A stretch of DNA of 64,000 bases from Hyphomonas sp. (lineage in GTDB: Bacteria > Pseudomonadota > Alphaproteobacteria > Caulobacterales > Hyphomonadaceae): positions 1 to 64,000 of the forward strand of contig NZ_JALHLS010000002.1 of assembly GCF_022844445.1 (NCBI RefSeq), given 5' to 3'. This document shows, one piece after another, positions 7,732 to 16,884 of this stretch. Each line of letters opens with the position of its first letter. Positions within the stretch are counted from its first letter, which is position 1. Under the pieces are notes generated by a model. The model had not been told where the DNA came from, made no database searches, and worked only from the letters and a program-made list of their open reading frames with translations. The translations under genes were made by a program, and so were the position numbers.

Positions 7732-8955
7732 ATGGATCTCTCGCTTTCACCGTCTGACCTCAAGTTCCAGAAAGAAGTGCGCGACTGGATCGCAGCAAAC
7801 TTCGACAAGGACCTGCGGGCGAGCATGGCCCTGTCAAAGAATGGCTATGTCGACAAGGCAAGCCAGGTGGCCTGGCAGAAGAAGCTTTCCGCGAAGGGCT
7901 GGATCGCGCCGAACTGGCCAAAGGAATATGGCGGCCCGGGCCTGTCCACGACCGAACGTTACATCCTGCACTCCGAATTGTCGGGCGCCGGCACACCAAA
8001 CGTGGCGCCGTTTGGTGTCTCGATGGTGGCTCCGGTCATCATGGCCTTCGGCAATGACGAGCAGAAGAAGAAGCACCTGCCGAGCATTCTCTCCTCCGAA
8101 GTCTGGTGGTGCCAGGGCTATTCCGAGCCCGGCGCCGGCTCCGACCTTGCCGGCCTCCAGATGAGCGCCGTGCGTGACGGCGACGAGTACGTCCTCAATG
8201 GCTCGAAGATCTGGACAACGCTCGCCCAGTGGGCCGACATGATCTTCTGTCTCGTTCGCACCTCGAAGGAGGGCAAGCCGCAGGAAGGCATCTCCTTCAT
8301 CGTATTCCCGATGTCTCTGCCCGGCATTTCGGTGCGTCCTCTGCCAACACTCGACGGCCCGGCCGAAGGACAGCACGAGATCAATCAGGTCTTTTTCGAG
8401 AACGTCCGTGTGAAGATCAAGGACGCGCTGATTGGCAAGGAGAACGAGGGCTGGACCTATGCGAAATACCTGCTCGAGTTCGAGCGGGGCAACGCCTACG
8501 CGCCAGGCCTGCGCCACATGCTGAACAAGGCGCGCAAGATCGCGTCGAAGGAAATGGATGGCGGCGAGCCTGTGATCCGCAATCCCGACTTCGCTCGCAA
8601 GCTTGCGCTGCTGGAAATGCGCATCGACACGCTCGATGCCACCGAGCGGCGCGTCTTGTCTTCACTGTCGGCAGGACAGAATGTCGGCCCGGAAAGCTCG
8701 ATGCTCAAATGCGCCGGATCGGAAGCCCAGCAGGCCATCACCGAACTCGCGCTCGAAGCGGCTGGCCTCTATGCCGAGCCTTTCGTACAGGACACGGTGG
8801 CCCTGGCCGGCCCCGGCTCGAACATTGAGTCGCCTACACCGGAATATGCCCTGACTGCGGCGCCGAGTTACTTCAACTACCGCAAGACCTCGATCTATGC
8901 GGGCTCGAACGAGATTCAGCGCAACATCATGGCGAAGGCTGTGCTCGGCCTCTGA
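7732..8955 (+). CDS. Acyl-CoA dehydrogenase family protein
   Basis: A 407-residue FAD-dependent acyl-CoA dehydrogenase. It has the N-terminal helical domain, the middle beta domain (WWCQGYSEPGAGSDLAGLQ and NGSKIWTT, the FAD and substrate loop) and the C-terminal helical domain ending AGSNEIQRNIMAKAVLGL, which contacts FAD. It performs alpha,beta-desaturation of an acyl-CoA and passes electrons to ETF. The length fits the FadE-related, CaiA-like subgroup found in fatty acid and steroid degradation. It lies between the ABM gene and an MFS transporter on one strand with very short gaps (14 bp and 5 bp), suggesting one operon. The acyl substrate is unknown. Confidence 0.93.
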   Translation: MDLSLSPSDLKFQKEVRDWIAANFDKDLRASMALSKNGYVDKASQVAWQKKLSAKGWIAPNWPKEYGGPGLSTTERYILHSELSGAGTPNVAPFGVSMVAPVIMAFGNDEQKKKHLPSILSSEVWWCQGYSEPGAGSDLAGLQMSAVRDGDEYVLNGSKIWTTLAQWADMIFCLVRTSKEGKPQEGISFIVFPMSLPGISVRPLPTLDGPAEGQHEINQVFFENVRVKIKDALIGKENEGWTYAKYLLEFERGNAYAPGLRHMLNKARKIASKEMDGGEPVIRNPDFARKLALLEMRIDTLDATERRVLSSLSAGQNVGPESSMLKCAGSEAQQAITELALEAAGLYAEPFVQDTVALAGPGSNIESPTPEYALTAAPSYFNYRKTSIYAGSNEIQRNIMAKAVLGL

Positions 8956-8960
8956 GGCCA

Positions 8961-10445
8961 ATGACCGACCCCCTTAATAGGATTGCCCCGATGACGACAG
9001 CCACTGCCGCCGCGCCCAGCCTGCTGACACGTGTTTCGTTTGGCATCGGAGGCGCGGCGGAAGGCGTCAAGAACAACGGGTTCGAATATGTCCTGTTGTT
9101 CTTCTATTCCAACATCCTGGGGGTAGATGCCGGGCTGGTCGCAGTAGCGCTCCTGATCGCCCTCGTCGTCGATGCCTTTTCGGATCCGATCGTCGGCTAC
9201 TGGTCAGACAACATGCGCACCCGGCTCGGGCGCCGGCATCCCTTCATGTATGGGGCGCTGATCCCGATTGCGGTCACTTATTATTTCACCTGGAACCCGC
9301 CGGCGGGAATGACCGGCAATGACCTGTTTCTCTGGCTGGTGACGCTGACCATTCTCGTTCGCTTGTCCTTTACCTTCTTTGACGTGCCCGGCACGGCGCT
9401 GGCGGCGGAGCTGACGCAGGACTATGACGCCCGGACGTCGCTCCTGTCCCTGCGTACCTTCTTTGGCTGGTTTGGCGGCCTTACGATCCAGATACTTCTG
9501 TTCCGCTTCCTGCTTGTGCCTACGGAAGAGATTGAAGTCGGCGTGTTCAATGTCGACGGCTGGAATACCTACGGTCTCGTCGCCGCAATCTGCATTTTCA
9601 TCTGTGCGCTGATCTGTACAGCCGGCACGCACAGCCACATCCCGCACCTGAAGGCGCCTCCAGCCGCGCGCAAGATCACGCTCGGCATGGTCTTCAGGGA
9701 AATCTTCGAGACGGTTTCAAATCCTTCCTTCAGGGCATTGTTCCTCGCGACGCTTTGCGGCCTCATCGCGTCTGGCATTTCGGCCACACTCAACCAGTAC
9801 ATCAACACAATCTTCTGGGGCTTCACCAACGCCCAGATCGCCACCATAACCGCAGCGATCTATGTCTCGGCCATTCTCGCCCTGATCATCGCCCCGCTGG
9901 TCGGAAAGACCTTCGGCAAGAAGCGCGGCGCCATCGTGATCGGCGCACTCGCCTTCACCATTGCGCCAATGCCGGTCTTCCTGCGCCTTCTCGGCCTGTT
10001 GCCGCCAAACGGCACGGAAGCGCTTTTCAATATCATCTTCTTCATCACGATCTTCGACCTGGCCCTGATAATCGCCACCCAGATGCTGATGGCATCCATG
10101 GTTGCCGACATCGTCGAGGACAGCGAGTTGCAGACCGGCCGCCGCTCTGAAGGCATCTTTTTTGCCGGCATCAGCTTCATCCGGAAGCTCTCGCAGGGGG
10201 CCGGCGTCATGACGGCTTCTGCGGTGCTCTGGGTTTCCGGGTTTTCTACCGGTGGCGGCGGGGCGGGGGCCAGCGAGGAGTCGATCCGGGCGCTTGGATT
10301 CGGTTACGGGGTATCAGTGCTCGCGGCCTGGACGCTGATGCTCATCTGCGTCAGTTTCTACAAGATCAGCCGGGAGTCGCATGGCGAAAACCTGCGCCTT
10401 CTGCGCGAGCGGGACGCAGCAGCAGCGGCCTCTGACGCCCCCTGA
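8961..10445 (+). CDS. MFS transporter of the GPH (glycoside-pentoside-hexuronide:cation symporter) type
   Basis: A 494-residue polytopic inner-membrane protein with about 12 membrane segments. The GPH/MelB signatures are visible near the N-terminus: DAFSDPIVGYWSDNMRTRLGRRHPFM, followed by FTFFDVPGTALAAELTQDYDART. The partner substrate is usually a sugar or glycoside moved with Na+ or H+, but relatives in alphaproteobacteria lie beside lipid and CoA-ester genes, as here. It begins 5 bp after the acyl-CoA dehydrogenase stop with GAGG close to the ATG; a second ATG at 8991 is possible. The substrate is unknown. Confidence 0.88.
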   Translation: MTDPLNRIAPMTTATAAAPSLLTRVSFGIGGAAEGVKNNGFEYVLLFFYSNILGVDAGLVAVALLIALVVDAFSDPIVGYWSDNMRTRLGRRHPFMYGALIPIAVTYYFTWNPPAGMTGNDLFLWLVTLTILVRLSFTFFDVPGTALAAELTQDYDARTSLLSLRTFFGWFGGLTIQILLFRFLLVPTEEIEVGVFNVDGWNTYGLVAAICIFICALICTAGTHSHIPHLKAPPAARKITLGMVFREIFETVSNPSFRALFLATLCGLIASGISATLNQYINTIFWGFTNAQIATITAAIYVSAILALIIAPLVGKTFGKKRGAIVIGALAFTIAPMPVFLRLLGLLPPNGTEALFNIIFFITIFDLALIIATQMLMASMVADIVEDSELQTGRRSEGIFFAGISFIRKLSQGAGVMTASAVLWVSGFSTGGGGAGASEESIRALGFGYGVSVLAAWTLMLICVSFYKISRESHGENLRLLRERDAAAAASDAP

Positions 10446-10504
10446 CTGAAATGTCATGAAGGTACGAATTGCGCCTCAATTGGAGCCGCAATAGAGCCAT
10501 ACTC

Positions 10505-12007
10505 ATGACCGATCCACGCACCATGACCAAACACGTTTCCAAACTCCTCGCTTTCCTCAGCGTGGCCGTCCTGATGCTGCTCACGGTTGCGCTGGCGCCC
10601 ATGTTTTCACAGGCTGAGCGTCAGCCGGGTGACCTCTCCCCGGCGGCGGCCACCCTGCCGCCTGGCAAGCCGGCCCCCGCACAGACGCAGGCCGCTCCCG
10701 CGGTTGTCCCCCAGTCACAGGAAGAGATCTATCTGAGCTTCGCGCCACTGGTGAAAGGCGCGTCGCCGGCCGTGGTGAACGTCTACACTGCGAAAAACGT
10801 GAAGAGCCGGGTCACGCCTATGGAGCAGCTGCTTTACGGCGTCCCCGCTCAGGGCAGCGTTCAAAACTCGCTTGGCTCAGGCGTCATCGTGGGAGCCGAA
10901 GGCATTGTGGTCACCAACAACCACGTCATCCAGGGCGCTGACAGTTTCCGCGTCGTGCTCAGCGACCGGCGCGAATATGCCGCCGAGCTGCTGCTCGCCG
11001 ACGAGCGTACGGACCTTGCCGTGCTCAAGATCGACACCGGCGCCGAGCGCCTGCCGACCCTCGATTTCGCCGACACCCGCGCCGTTCAGGTGGGCGACCT
11101 CGTGCTTGCCATCGGCAATCCGTTCGGTGTCGGCCAGACGGTCACCAGCGGCATTATTTCTGCCACCGCCCGCACGGATGTGGGCGTCTCCGACTACTCC
11201 TTCTTCCTGCAGACCGACGCGGCGGTTAACCCCGGCAACTCCGGCGGCGCCCTGATCAATACCAAGGGCGAGCTCGTCGGCGTCAACACCGCCATCTATT
11301 CGCGCACCGGCGGCTCGGTCGGCATCGGCTTCGCCATCCCGTCCGAGATGGTCAAGCGCGTCGTCGATGCCGCCGTCAATGGCGGCACCTTTGTGCGCCC
11401 CTGGCTCGGCCTTGCCGCGCAGTCGGTCAGCTTCGACATCGCCAAGACACAAGGCCTTGCCCGTCCGGTCGGCGTCATCGTCACCGAAGTTTACCCTGAC
11501 GGCCCGGCTGCCAATGCCGGCCTGCGCCGCGGCGACCTCGTGACCGCTATCGACGAGCGCGAAGTGTTCGACGAGAAGGGTCTGAAGTTCCTCGCCGCCG
11601 TTCGCAATCCGGGCGAGACTGCCAAGCTTACGGTGCTACGTGCCGGCGCGGTCCAGACGATCAATGTCGAACTCGAGCCGCCGCCGGGCGCGACCGAAGC
11701 GGACGTCGTGCTGCTGTCAGGTGCGTCGATCTTCAACGGCGCCCGCGTCATCGAACTCTCCCCGCGCCTTGCAGAGGAAAACGGCCTTGATCCTTTCTCA
11801 AAGGGCTCGGGCATCTACGTCCACTCCGTCACGCGCGGCACGATCTCGCGCAACTATTTCCAGCCGGGTGACATCATCCGCGCCGTGAACGGCAAGACCA
11901 CGAAGTCGGTCAAGGACCTTGAAGGCGTCGTCGCCAAAGGCGGCCGCGAGTGGGAAATCGAGATCGAACGCAACGGCCGGACCGTCAAAGGTACCGTTCG
12001 GACCTGA
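10505..12007 (+). CDS. DegP/HtrA-family periplasmic serine protease
   Basis: A 500-residue Do-like protease/chaperone. It has an N-terminal signal or anchor (LLAFLSVAVLMLLTVALAPM), a Pro/Ala-rich linker, then a trypsin-like domain with the complete catalytic triad: H140 in VVTNNHV, D170 in ERTDLAVLKI and S246 in NPGNSGGAL. Two C-terminal PDZ domains follow (about 290-375 and 400-490; GVIVTEVYPDGPAANAGLRRGD, then a second ending near KTTKSVKDLEGVV). It handles misfolded envelope proteins. The ATG at 10505 was chosen over an upstream frame start at 10469 and an internal ATG at 10523; none has a strong ribosome site. Confidence 0.93.
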   Translation: MTDPRTMTKHVSKLLAFLSVAVLMLLTVALAPMFSQAERQPGDLSPAAATLPPGKPAPAQTQAAPAVVPQSQEEIYLSFAPLVKGASPAVVNVYTAKNVKSRVTPMEQLLYGVPAQGSVQNSLGSGVIVGAEGIVVTNNHVIQGADSFRVVLSDRREYAAELLLADERTDLAVLKIDTGAERLPTLDFADTRAVQVGDLVLAIGNPFGVGQTVTSGIISATARTDVGVSDYSFFLQTDAAVNPGNSGGALINTKGELVGVNTAIYSRTGGSVGIGFAIPSEMVKRVVDAAVNGGTFVRPWLGLAAQSVSFDIAKTQGLARPVGVIVTEVYPDGPAANAGLRRGDLVTAIDEREVFDEKGLKFLAAVRNPGETAKLTVLRAGAVQTINVELEPPPGATEADVVLLSGASIFNGARVIELSPRLAEENGLDPFSKGSGIYVHSVTRGTISRNYFQPGDIIRAVNGKTTKSVKDLEGVVAKGGREWEIEIERNGRTVKGTVRT

Positions 12008-12013
12008 TTTGCC

Positions 12014-12050
12014 TCTTCTTCCCTCTCTCACGAAGTGGGAGAGGGAAGAA
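12014..12050. repeat. REP-like extragenic palindrome after the HtrA gene
   Basis: Two 17-base arms, at 12014-12030 and 12034-12050, are almost perfectly complementary around a three-base loop (core CCCTCTCTCAC / GTGGGAGAGGG). It has no T-tract, so it is not a classic intrinsic terminator. The CCCTCTCCC...GGGAGAGGG core resembles palindromes that recur between genes in many alphaproteobacterial genomes. It could stabilise the htrA mRNA 3' end. Confidence 0.5.
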
Positions 12051-12219
12051 GGGCAAGCTTAGCGACACCCGCGCGCCGCATCCGCAACAAATCCGCCTTA
12101 AAACCGGAAGGGGAAACCCTGTCCGGCCTATCGTACTGCCGGCGCCAATGTTTTGAGAGACGCTGCATCCATAGGCACACTTGGCGGCATCACATAGGGA
12201 GAAACACGAGGAACCTCCC

Positions 12220-13368
12220 ATGCGCCGCATCGCCGCCATTGCCTTGACCGGCCTGTTCGCGGGGGCATGCGCCTCGCCGACCGAACCGCCGGAAACGCCT
12301 GCGCTCACCGTCGAGATGGCGCCAGCGCCCGCCCGCGCGTTTGATCCGCGCGACTTGCAGCCACTCGTCTACGGACAGAAGACCCAGGTTCTCGTCCTCG
12401 CCACGCCGCATCTCAGCAACACGCCGGACGGCTTCGATGCCGCCGTGCTGGATCCGCTGCTGGACCGCCTCGCTGCCTTCAAGCCCGACCAGATCGCCAT
12501 CGAAAACCTTTCCGGCGAAAGCATCCATGCCCTGAAAGCCTATGTGGCCATTTATCCGGAGTCGGCATCGACCTATGGCGGCCGTCTGATCAAGGGCGCG
12601 GCGCTGGCAGAAGCGGAGCTTAAGCTTGCGATGCCGGAAGCCGAAGCGGAATCCCGCCGTATACTGCGTGAATGGCCAGTCCAGCCTACGCCGGCCCAAC
12701 GGCGCCACCTCGCCGCCATGTTCACCGCGGCCGGCGACACGCATTCAGCCCTCGTCCAGTGGTGGCGCCTGCCGGAATCTGAGCGCCTTGCCGGCGACGG
12801 CGTATCAGCAGACCTTGCCGCCTATTTCGCAGAGTACCAAGCCAGGCAGAACGAGAGCCACCAGATCGGATCGCGTCTCGCGGCCCGTCTCGGGCTCGAG
12901 CGTGTTTACCCGACCGATGACCACCATGCCGATGACGTGCGCAACTTCATGCAGGACGATATGATGGCCTTCTATGAGCAGGTGAACATTCAGGCGATCA
13001 TTTCCGATCCCGTGAATGCGCCGATCATCAGGGCCGCAGAACGCCTGACCTCGCCGGAGGAGGCGCTTGAAACGTACATTTTCCTCAACACGCCCGAGGC
13101 AGGCATCGCTGATGTCGCGCTGCAATGGCGGATGATGCTGGATCGTCCGAGCCCGAATGATGTCGCGCGGGCGAGGATGATGGATTGGGAAGCGCGCAAC
13201 CTGCGTCAGGTCGCCCACATCCGCGAAGCGATGGCGCAGGCCCCCGGCGGGCGTGTGCTGGTTGTCGTCGGTTCAGCCCACAAGCCGTGGTTCGATGCCT
13301 ATCTCGGTATGATGAGCGACGTTGAAATCGTCGATGCAGTCCAGGTGCTCAGCGCGGATGAACGATGA
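12220..13368 (+). CDS. DUF5694-family putative lipoprotein
   Basis: A 382-residue protein starting MRRIAAIALTGLFAGACASP, which reads as a secretion signal with a weak lipobox (AGAC, C17). The mature part contains KTQVLVLATPHLSNTP, VLDPLLDRLAAFKPDQIAIENLSGE and a C-terminal GGRVLVVVGSAHKPWF. This layout is that of the DUF5694 family, related in fold to TraB/ChaN-like putative hydrolases with paired Glu and His motifs (IENLSGE and GSAH). No reaction is established for the family. I prefer the ATG at 12220 with GAGGAAC before it to a longer frame start at 12181. It converges with the P450 gene, overlapping it by 20 bp. Confidence 0.75.
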   Translation: MRRIAAIALTGLFAGACASPTEPPETPALTVEMAPAPARAFDPRDLQPLVYGQKTQVLVLATPHLSNTPDGFDAAVLDPLLDRLAAFKPDQIAIENLSGESIHALKAYVAIYPESASTYGGRLIKGAALAEAELKLAMPEAEAESRRILREWPVQPTPAQRRHLAAMFTAAGDTHSALVQWWRLPESERLAGDGVSADLAAYFAEYQARQNESHQIGSRLAARLGLERVYPTDDHHADDVRNFMQDDMMAFYEQVNIQAIISDPVNAPIIRAAERLTSPEEALETYIFLNTPEAGIADVALQWRMMLDRPSPNDVARARMMDWEARNLRQVAHIREAMAQAPGGRVLVVVGSAHKPWFDAYLGMMSDVEIVDAVQVLSADER

Positions 13369-14602
13369 CCGGCACGTCCTCATAGCCGAGCACGAAGTTT
13401 GACAGGACGCGCGTCGGCTCGCCGACGAGTTCGATCCGGTCATACCGCTTCAGGATTTCTTCCCAGAGCAGGCGCAGCTGCATCTCGGCGACACGGTTGC
13501 CCATGCAGCGGTGGATGCCGAAGCCGAAGGAGAGATGGCGGCGTGCGTTCTCGCGGTCGATCCGGAAGGAGTCTGGATCTTCGATCACGGTCTCGTCCCG
13601 GTTGCCGGAGGCATACCACATCACGACGCGGTCGCCCTTGCGGATCTGCTTGCCCTGGAACTCCACATCCTCAATCGCCGTGCGGCGCATATGCGCCAGC
13701 GGCGTCTGCCAGCGGATGATTTCTGACACCATGTTCGGCACGAGCGTGGGGTCAGCCTTCAGCTTGGCATATTCGCCGGGGAACTGGTTCAGGGCCACGA
13801 CGCCGCCGGAGATCGAGTTGCGTGTCGTGTCATTGCCGCCCACGATCAGCAGCATCAGATTGCCCATCAGCTCCATCGGGTTGTTGATCATGTCCTTCGT
13901 TTCGGGATCGTGCGCGAAGAGGGAGATGAAGTCGAACTTGCGCGGCTCGGCGGCACGCTGGTGCCAGAGCTTGGTGAAGTAGGCGAGGCACTTCATCAGC
14001 TCCGCCTCGCGGTGTTTCATGTCCACCGCCACACCGACCGTTTCAGACGTCGTGGTTACATCCGACCAGTAGGGCAGCAGGTGGCGGTCCTCGAACGGGA
14101 AGTCGAACAGCGTGGCCAGCATCTGCGTGGTCAGCTCTTTCGAGACATGCTCCACCCAGTTGATGCGCTCGCCAGTCGGCAGGTCGTCCAGGATGTTGTT
14201 TACGCGCTGGCGGATCAACGCCTCGATGTCGGCCAGCTGGCTCGGCGCCACGGCAGGCTGCGCTGCCTTGCGCTGCACATCGTGGATCGGCGGGTCCTGC
14301 GCGATGAACATCGGCGTGTCGAAATCCGGCGGCGAGTCGCCGATAACGATGCTCTTGTGGGATGAGAACTGCTTGTGGTTCGAGTCGATAGCGACGATGT
14401 CGTTGAAACGTGTGATCGACCAGAAGCCGCCGAACTGGCTTTCCGGGCAGTAGTGGACGGGCGCTTCCTTCCGCAGGCGGCGGAAATACTCTCCGTGTGC
14501 GTTCTGCTGGAAGATCGCTGCTTTCGACACGTCGAACGTATCCAGCGGCAGGGTCCACGGGTCAGGTATGCCGGCGCTCGCGCCATGCCAGGTGTCAGCC
14601 AT
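13349..14602 (-). CDS. CYP153-family cytochrome P450 alkane hydroxylase
   Basis: A 417-residue soluble bacterial P450. Hallmarks are the I-helix oxygen-binding motif GGNDTT at residues 255-260, the K-helix ExxR at E294-R297, and the heme loop FGFGIHRCMGN with ligand C366. Long stretches match the CYP153A alkane 1-hydroxylases (PVHYCPESQFGGFWSITR; IRWQTPLAHMRRTAIEDVEF; EPTRVLSNFVLGYEDVPV), which hydroxylate the terminal carbon of medium-chain alkanes and fatty acids. These enzymes need a ferredoxin and a ferredoxin reductase; neither is encoded next to it. GGGAGGAA precedes the ATG. It is downstream of a TauD-like dioxygenase gene on the same strand. Confidence 0.9.
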   Translation of the reverse strand: MADTWHGASAGIPDPWTLPLDTFDVSKAAIFQQNAHGEYFRRLRKEAPVHYCPESQFGGFWSITRFNDIVAIDSNHKQFSSHKSIVIGDSPPDFDTPMFIAQDPPIHDVQRKAAQPAVAPSQLADIEALIRQRVNNILDDLPTGERINWVEHVSKELTTQMLATLFDFPFEDRHLLPYWSDVTTTSETVGVAVDMKHREAELMKCLAYFTKLWHQRAAEPRKFDFISLFAHDPETKDMINNPMELMGNLMLLIVGGNDTTRNSISGGVVALNQFPGEYAKLKADPTLVPNMVSEIIRWQTPLAHMRRTAIEDVEFQGKQIRKGDRVVMWYASGNRDETVIEDPDSFRIDRENARRHLSFGFGIHRCMGNRVAEMQLRLLWEEILKRYDRIELVGEPTRVLSNFVLGYEDVPVIVHPR

Positions 14603-14674
14603 CGATGTTCCTCCCGGGCCGTCTTTGCGGCCTCAGCGAGGACCATAGCGCGAAGCGTGTCCTACGGAAACGGC

Positions 14675-15511
14675 CTAGGTGGCCCCGATTGTGGTGCGGT
14701 GCAGCAGACGGTCATGGCCGGCATACCCGCCGGTCGCCATGTGCAGGGTGCAGCGGTTGTCCCACATCACCAGCATGTCCGGGCTCCACTTGTGCCGGTA
14801 CTGGAATTCCGGCCGCGTCTGCCAGCGGTAGACTTCCGAGACGAGATCCCAAGCCTCGGCCTGGTCCATGCCTTCGATGCTGATGATGTAGCCGGCCGTG
14901 CCGAACAGGGACTCGCGCCCTGTTTCGGGATGCGTCCGTATAATTGGGTGGGGCTGGGTCGCCTCTGCGTCCACCGACGGGCGGATGTCCATGCTGCGCC
15001 CTTTGTCGCCCGCGCCGTAGAAGCCGGTGGGTGAGTAGCCGTTTTTTGCAGAATGGATGGCACGCTTGCCTTCGATGCGTTTGCGCAGGTCAACGGGCAT
15101 CTGCTCGAGGGCGAGATACTGGTTGGCGAACAGCGTATCGCCGCCGACCGGCGGGATGGTCTTGCCATAGAGGCAGGTGCCTTGCGGGGGCTTGGCCTGG
15201 AAGCTCCAGTCCGAGTGCCAGCTTTCGGCGAAAATCGGCGAAGTCTCGTGGGCCGTGCGCTTCACGGCGATGATGTGGGGATGGCCGGGGATGGGCGCGA
15301 TGAAGGGATCTTCGCCAAACGGGCCGAAGTTCAGCGTGAAGTCTTCCAGCTGATCGTCGGTCAGCTTCTGGTCCGGAAAGGCGAGCACCTGATGGTCCAA
15401 CCAGGCCGCGCGGATGGCGGCCGCGGCAGCCTTCGTCAGCGGCTTCGACAGGTCCACCCCGCGCACGCTGGCGCCGCAGGCCTGACCCGAAGGTGTGATA
15501 TCGAGTTTCAT
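14675..15511 (-). CDS. TauD/TfdA-family Fe(II)/2-oxoglutarate dioxygenase
   Basis: A 278-residue non-heme iron dioxygenase. The 2-His-1-carboxylate triad is visible as H99-x-D101 (ESWHSDWSF) and H257 (WDNRCTLHMA). R268 is placed to bind 2-oxoglutarate and R272 to contact the substrate anion. Members hydroxylate sulfonates, aryloxyacids, alkyl sulfates or other anionic compounds, often to release the sulfur or oxygen group. GGAGG precedes the ATG. It runs in the same direction as the downstream CYP153 gene with a 72-bp gap, so the two may be co-transcribed. The substrate is undetermined. Confidence 0.88.
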   Translation of the reverse strand: MKLDITPSGQACGASVRGVDLSKPLTKAAAAAIRAAWLDHQVLAFPDQKLTDDQLEDFTLNFGPFGEDPFIAPIPGHPHIIAVKRTAHETSPIFAESWHSDWSFQAKPPQGTCLYGKTIPPVGGDTLFANQYLALEQMPVDLRKRIEGKRAIHSAKNGYSPTGFYGAGDKGRSMDIRPSVDAEATQPHPIIRTHPETGRESLFGTAGYIISIEGMDQAEAWDLVSEVYRWQTRPEFQYRHKWSPDMLVMWDNRCTLHMATGGYAGHDRLLHRTTIGAT

Positions 15512-15576
15512 CCAGTTTTCCTCCCGGCATTTTTTGGCAGCTTACCACAAAGGCCGCGCTCGCCTAGAAAGCCCTT

Positions 15577-16884
15577 ATGAGCGACCTTTTCGACTCCGCA
15601 GGCCTTTCCGGCAGCGCGCCCCGGCCGCTGGCCGACCGGCTGCGCCCGAAAACGCTGGCCGAAGTGGTGGGGCAGGATCACCTTGTCGGGCCGGAGGGGA
15701 CGCTCTTACGCATGCTGGCCTCAAAGCGGCTGTCCTCGATTATCCTCTGGGGCCCGCCGGGCACTGGAAAAACGACGATCGCCCGCCTGCTCGCGGAAGG
15801 CACCGGCCTTGAGTTCGAAGCGATCAGCGCAATCTTTTCCGGCGTGAAGGACCTGCGCGCGGCGTTCGACCGGGCCGAATCGCGCCGCAAGATCGGCAAG
15901 GGCACGCTTCTCTTCGTCGACGAGATCCACCGCTTCAACCGGGCCCAGCAGGACGGCTTCCTGCCTTTCGTTGAAAGCGGCGTGGTGACGCTGATCGGCG
16001 CGACAACAGAGAACCCGAGTTTCGAGCTGAACGGCGCGCTGCTGTCGCGCTGCCAGGTTCTCGTGCTGAAACGCCTCGACGAAGCAGCGCTGGAGAAACT
16101 GCTGCAGCGCGCCGAGAATATGGAAAGGCGCCGCCTGCCGGCAACAAAGCAGGCGCGTACCATGATCCTGTCGATGGCGGATGGAGACGGGCGCTATCTG
16201 CTGAACCTTGCCGAGCAGGCTTTTGCCATGATGGGCGAGCCGGGTCTTCTATCGGCGGAGGAGCTTGCAAAGTCGCTGTCCAAGCGCGCTGCTGCCTACG
16301 ACAAGGACCGCGAGGAGCATTACAATCTCATCTCGGCGCTGCACAAATCCGTGCGCGGATCAGATCCGGATGCGGCGCTTTACTGGTTCGCGCGGATGCT
16401 GGAAGGCGGCGAAGACCCTCTCTTCCTGGCGCGGCGCCTGATCCGCATGGCGAGCGAGGATATTGGCCTCGCCGATCCGACCGCACTGATGATCGCCGGG
16501 GAAGCCGCGCGCACCTATGAGCGCCTTGGATCGCCCGAAGGTGAGCTGGCGCTTGCGCATTGCGTGATTCACCTCGCGACCGCGCCGAAATCCAATGCGG
16601 CCTATGTCGCCTACAAGGCGGCTCGCCGAGCCGCGGCCGACACGGGCAGCCTCATGCCGCCGAAACATATCCTGAATGCACCGACGTCGATGATGAAGGA
16701 CCAGGGTTACGGATCGGGTTACAAGTATGATCACGATACGGAGGAAGGGTTTTCCGGGCAGGACTATTTCCCGGACGGTATGAAGCGCCCGGTCTTTTAC
16801 GATCCCAAAGGTGAGGGCCGCGAGCGTCCAATTGCGGAACATCTCGCCCGGCTGTCTGAACTGCGCGCAAAGGCGAAGAAATGA
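15577..16884 (+). CDS. rarA: Replication-associated recombination protein RarA (MgsA)
   Basis: A 435-residue AAA+ ATPase related to clamp-loader subunits. Walker A GPPGTGKT lies at residues 59-66 and Walker B LLFVDEIHRF at about 111-120, followed by sensor 1 IGATTENPSFELN and a C-terminal tetramerisation region (SGYKYDHDTEEGFSGQDYFP). RarA acts at stalled replication forks. The N-terminus PLADRLRPKTLAEVVGQDH is the family signature. Its stop overlaps the start of the pseudouridine synthase gene by ATGA, so the two are translationally coupled. Confidence 0.95.
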   Translation: MSDLFDSAGLSGSAPRPLADRLRPKTLAEVVGQDHLVGPEGTLLRMLASKRLSSIILWGPPGTGKTTIARLLAEGTGLEFEAISAIFSGVKDLRAAFDRAESRRKIGKGTLLFVDEIHRFNRAQQDGFLPFVESGVVTLIGATTENPSFELNGALLSRCQVLVLKRLDEAALEKLLQRAENMERRRLPATKQARTMILSMADGDGRYLLNLAEQAFAMMGEPGLLSAEELAKSLSKRAAAYDKDREEHYNLISALHKSVRGSDPDAALYWFARMLEGGEDPLFLARRLIRMASEDIGLADPTALMIAGEAARTYERLGSPEGELALAHCVIHLATAPKSNAAYVAYKAARRAAADTGSLMPPKHILNAPTSMMKDQGYGSGYKYDHDTEEGFSGQDYFPDGMKRPVFYDPKGEGRERPIAEHLARLSELRAKAKK

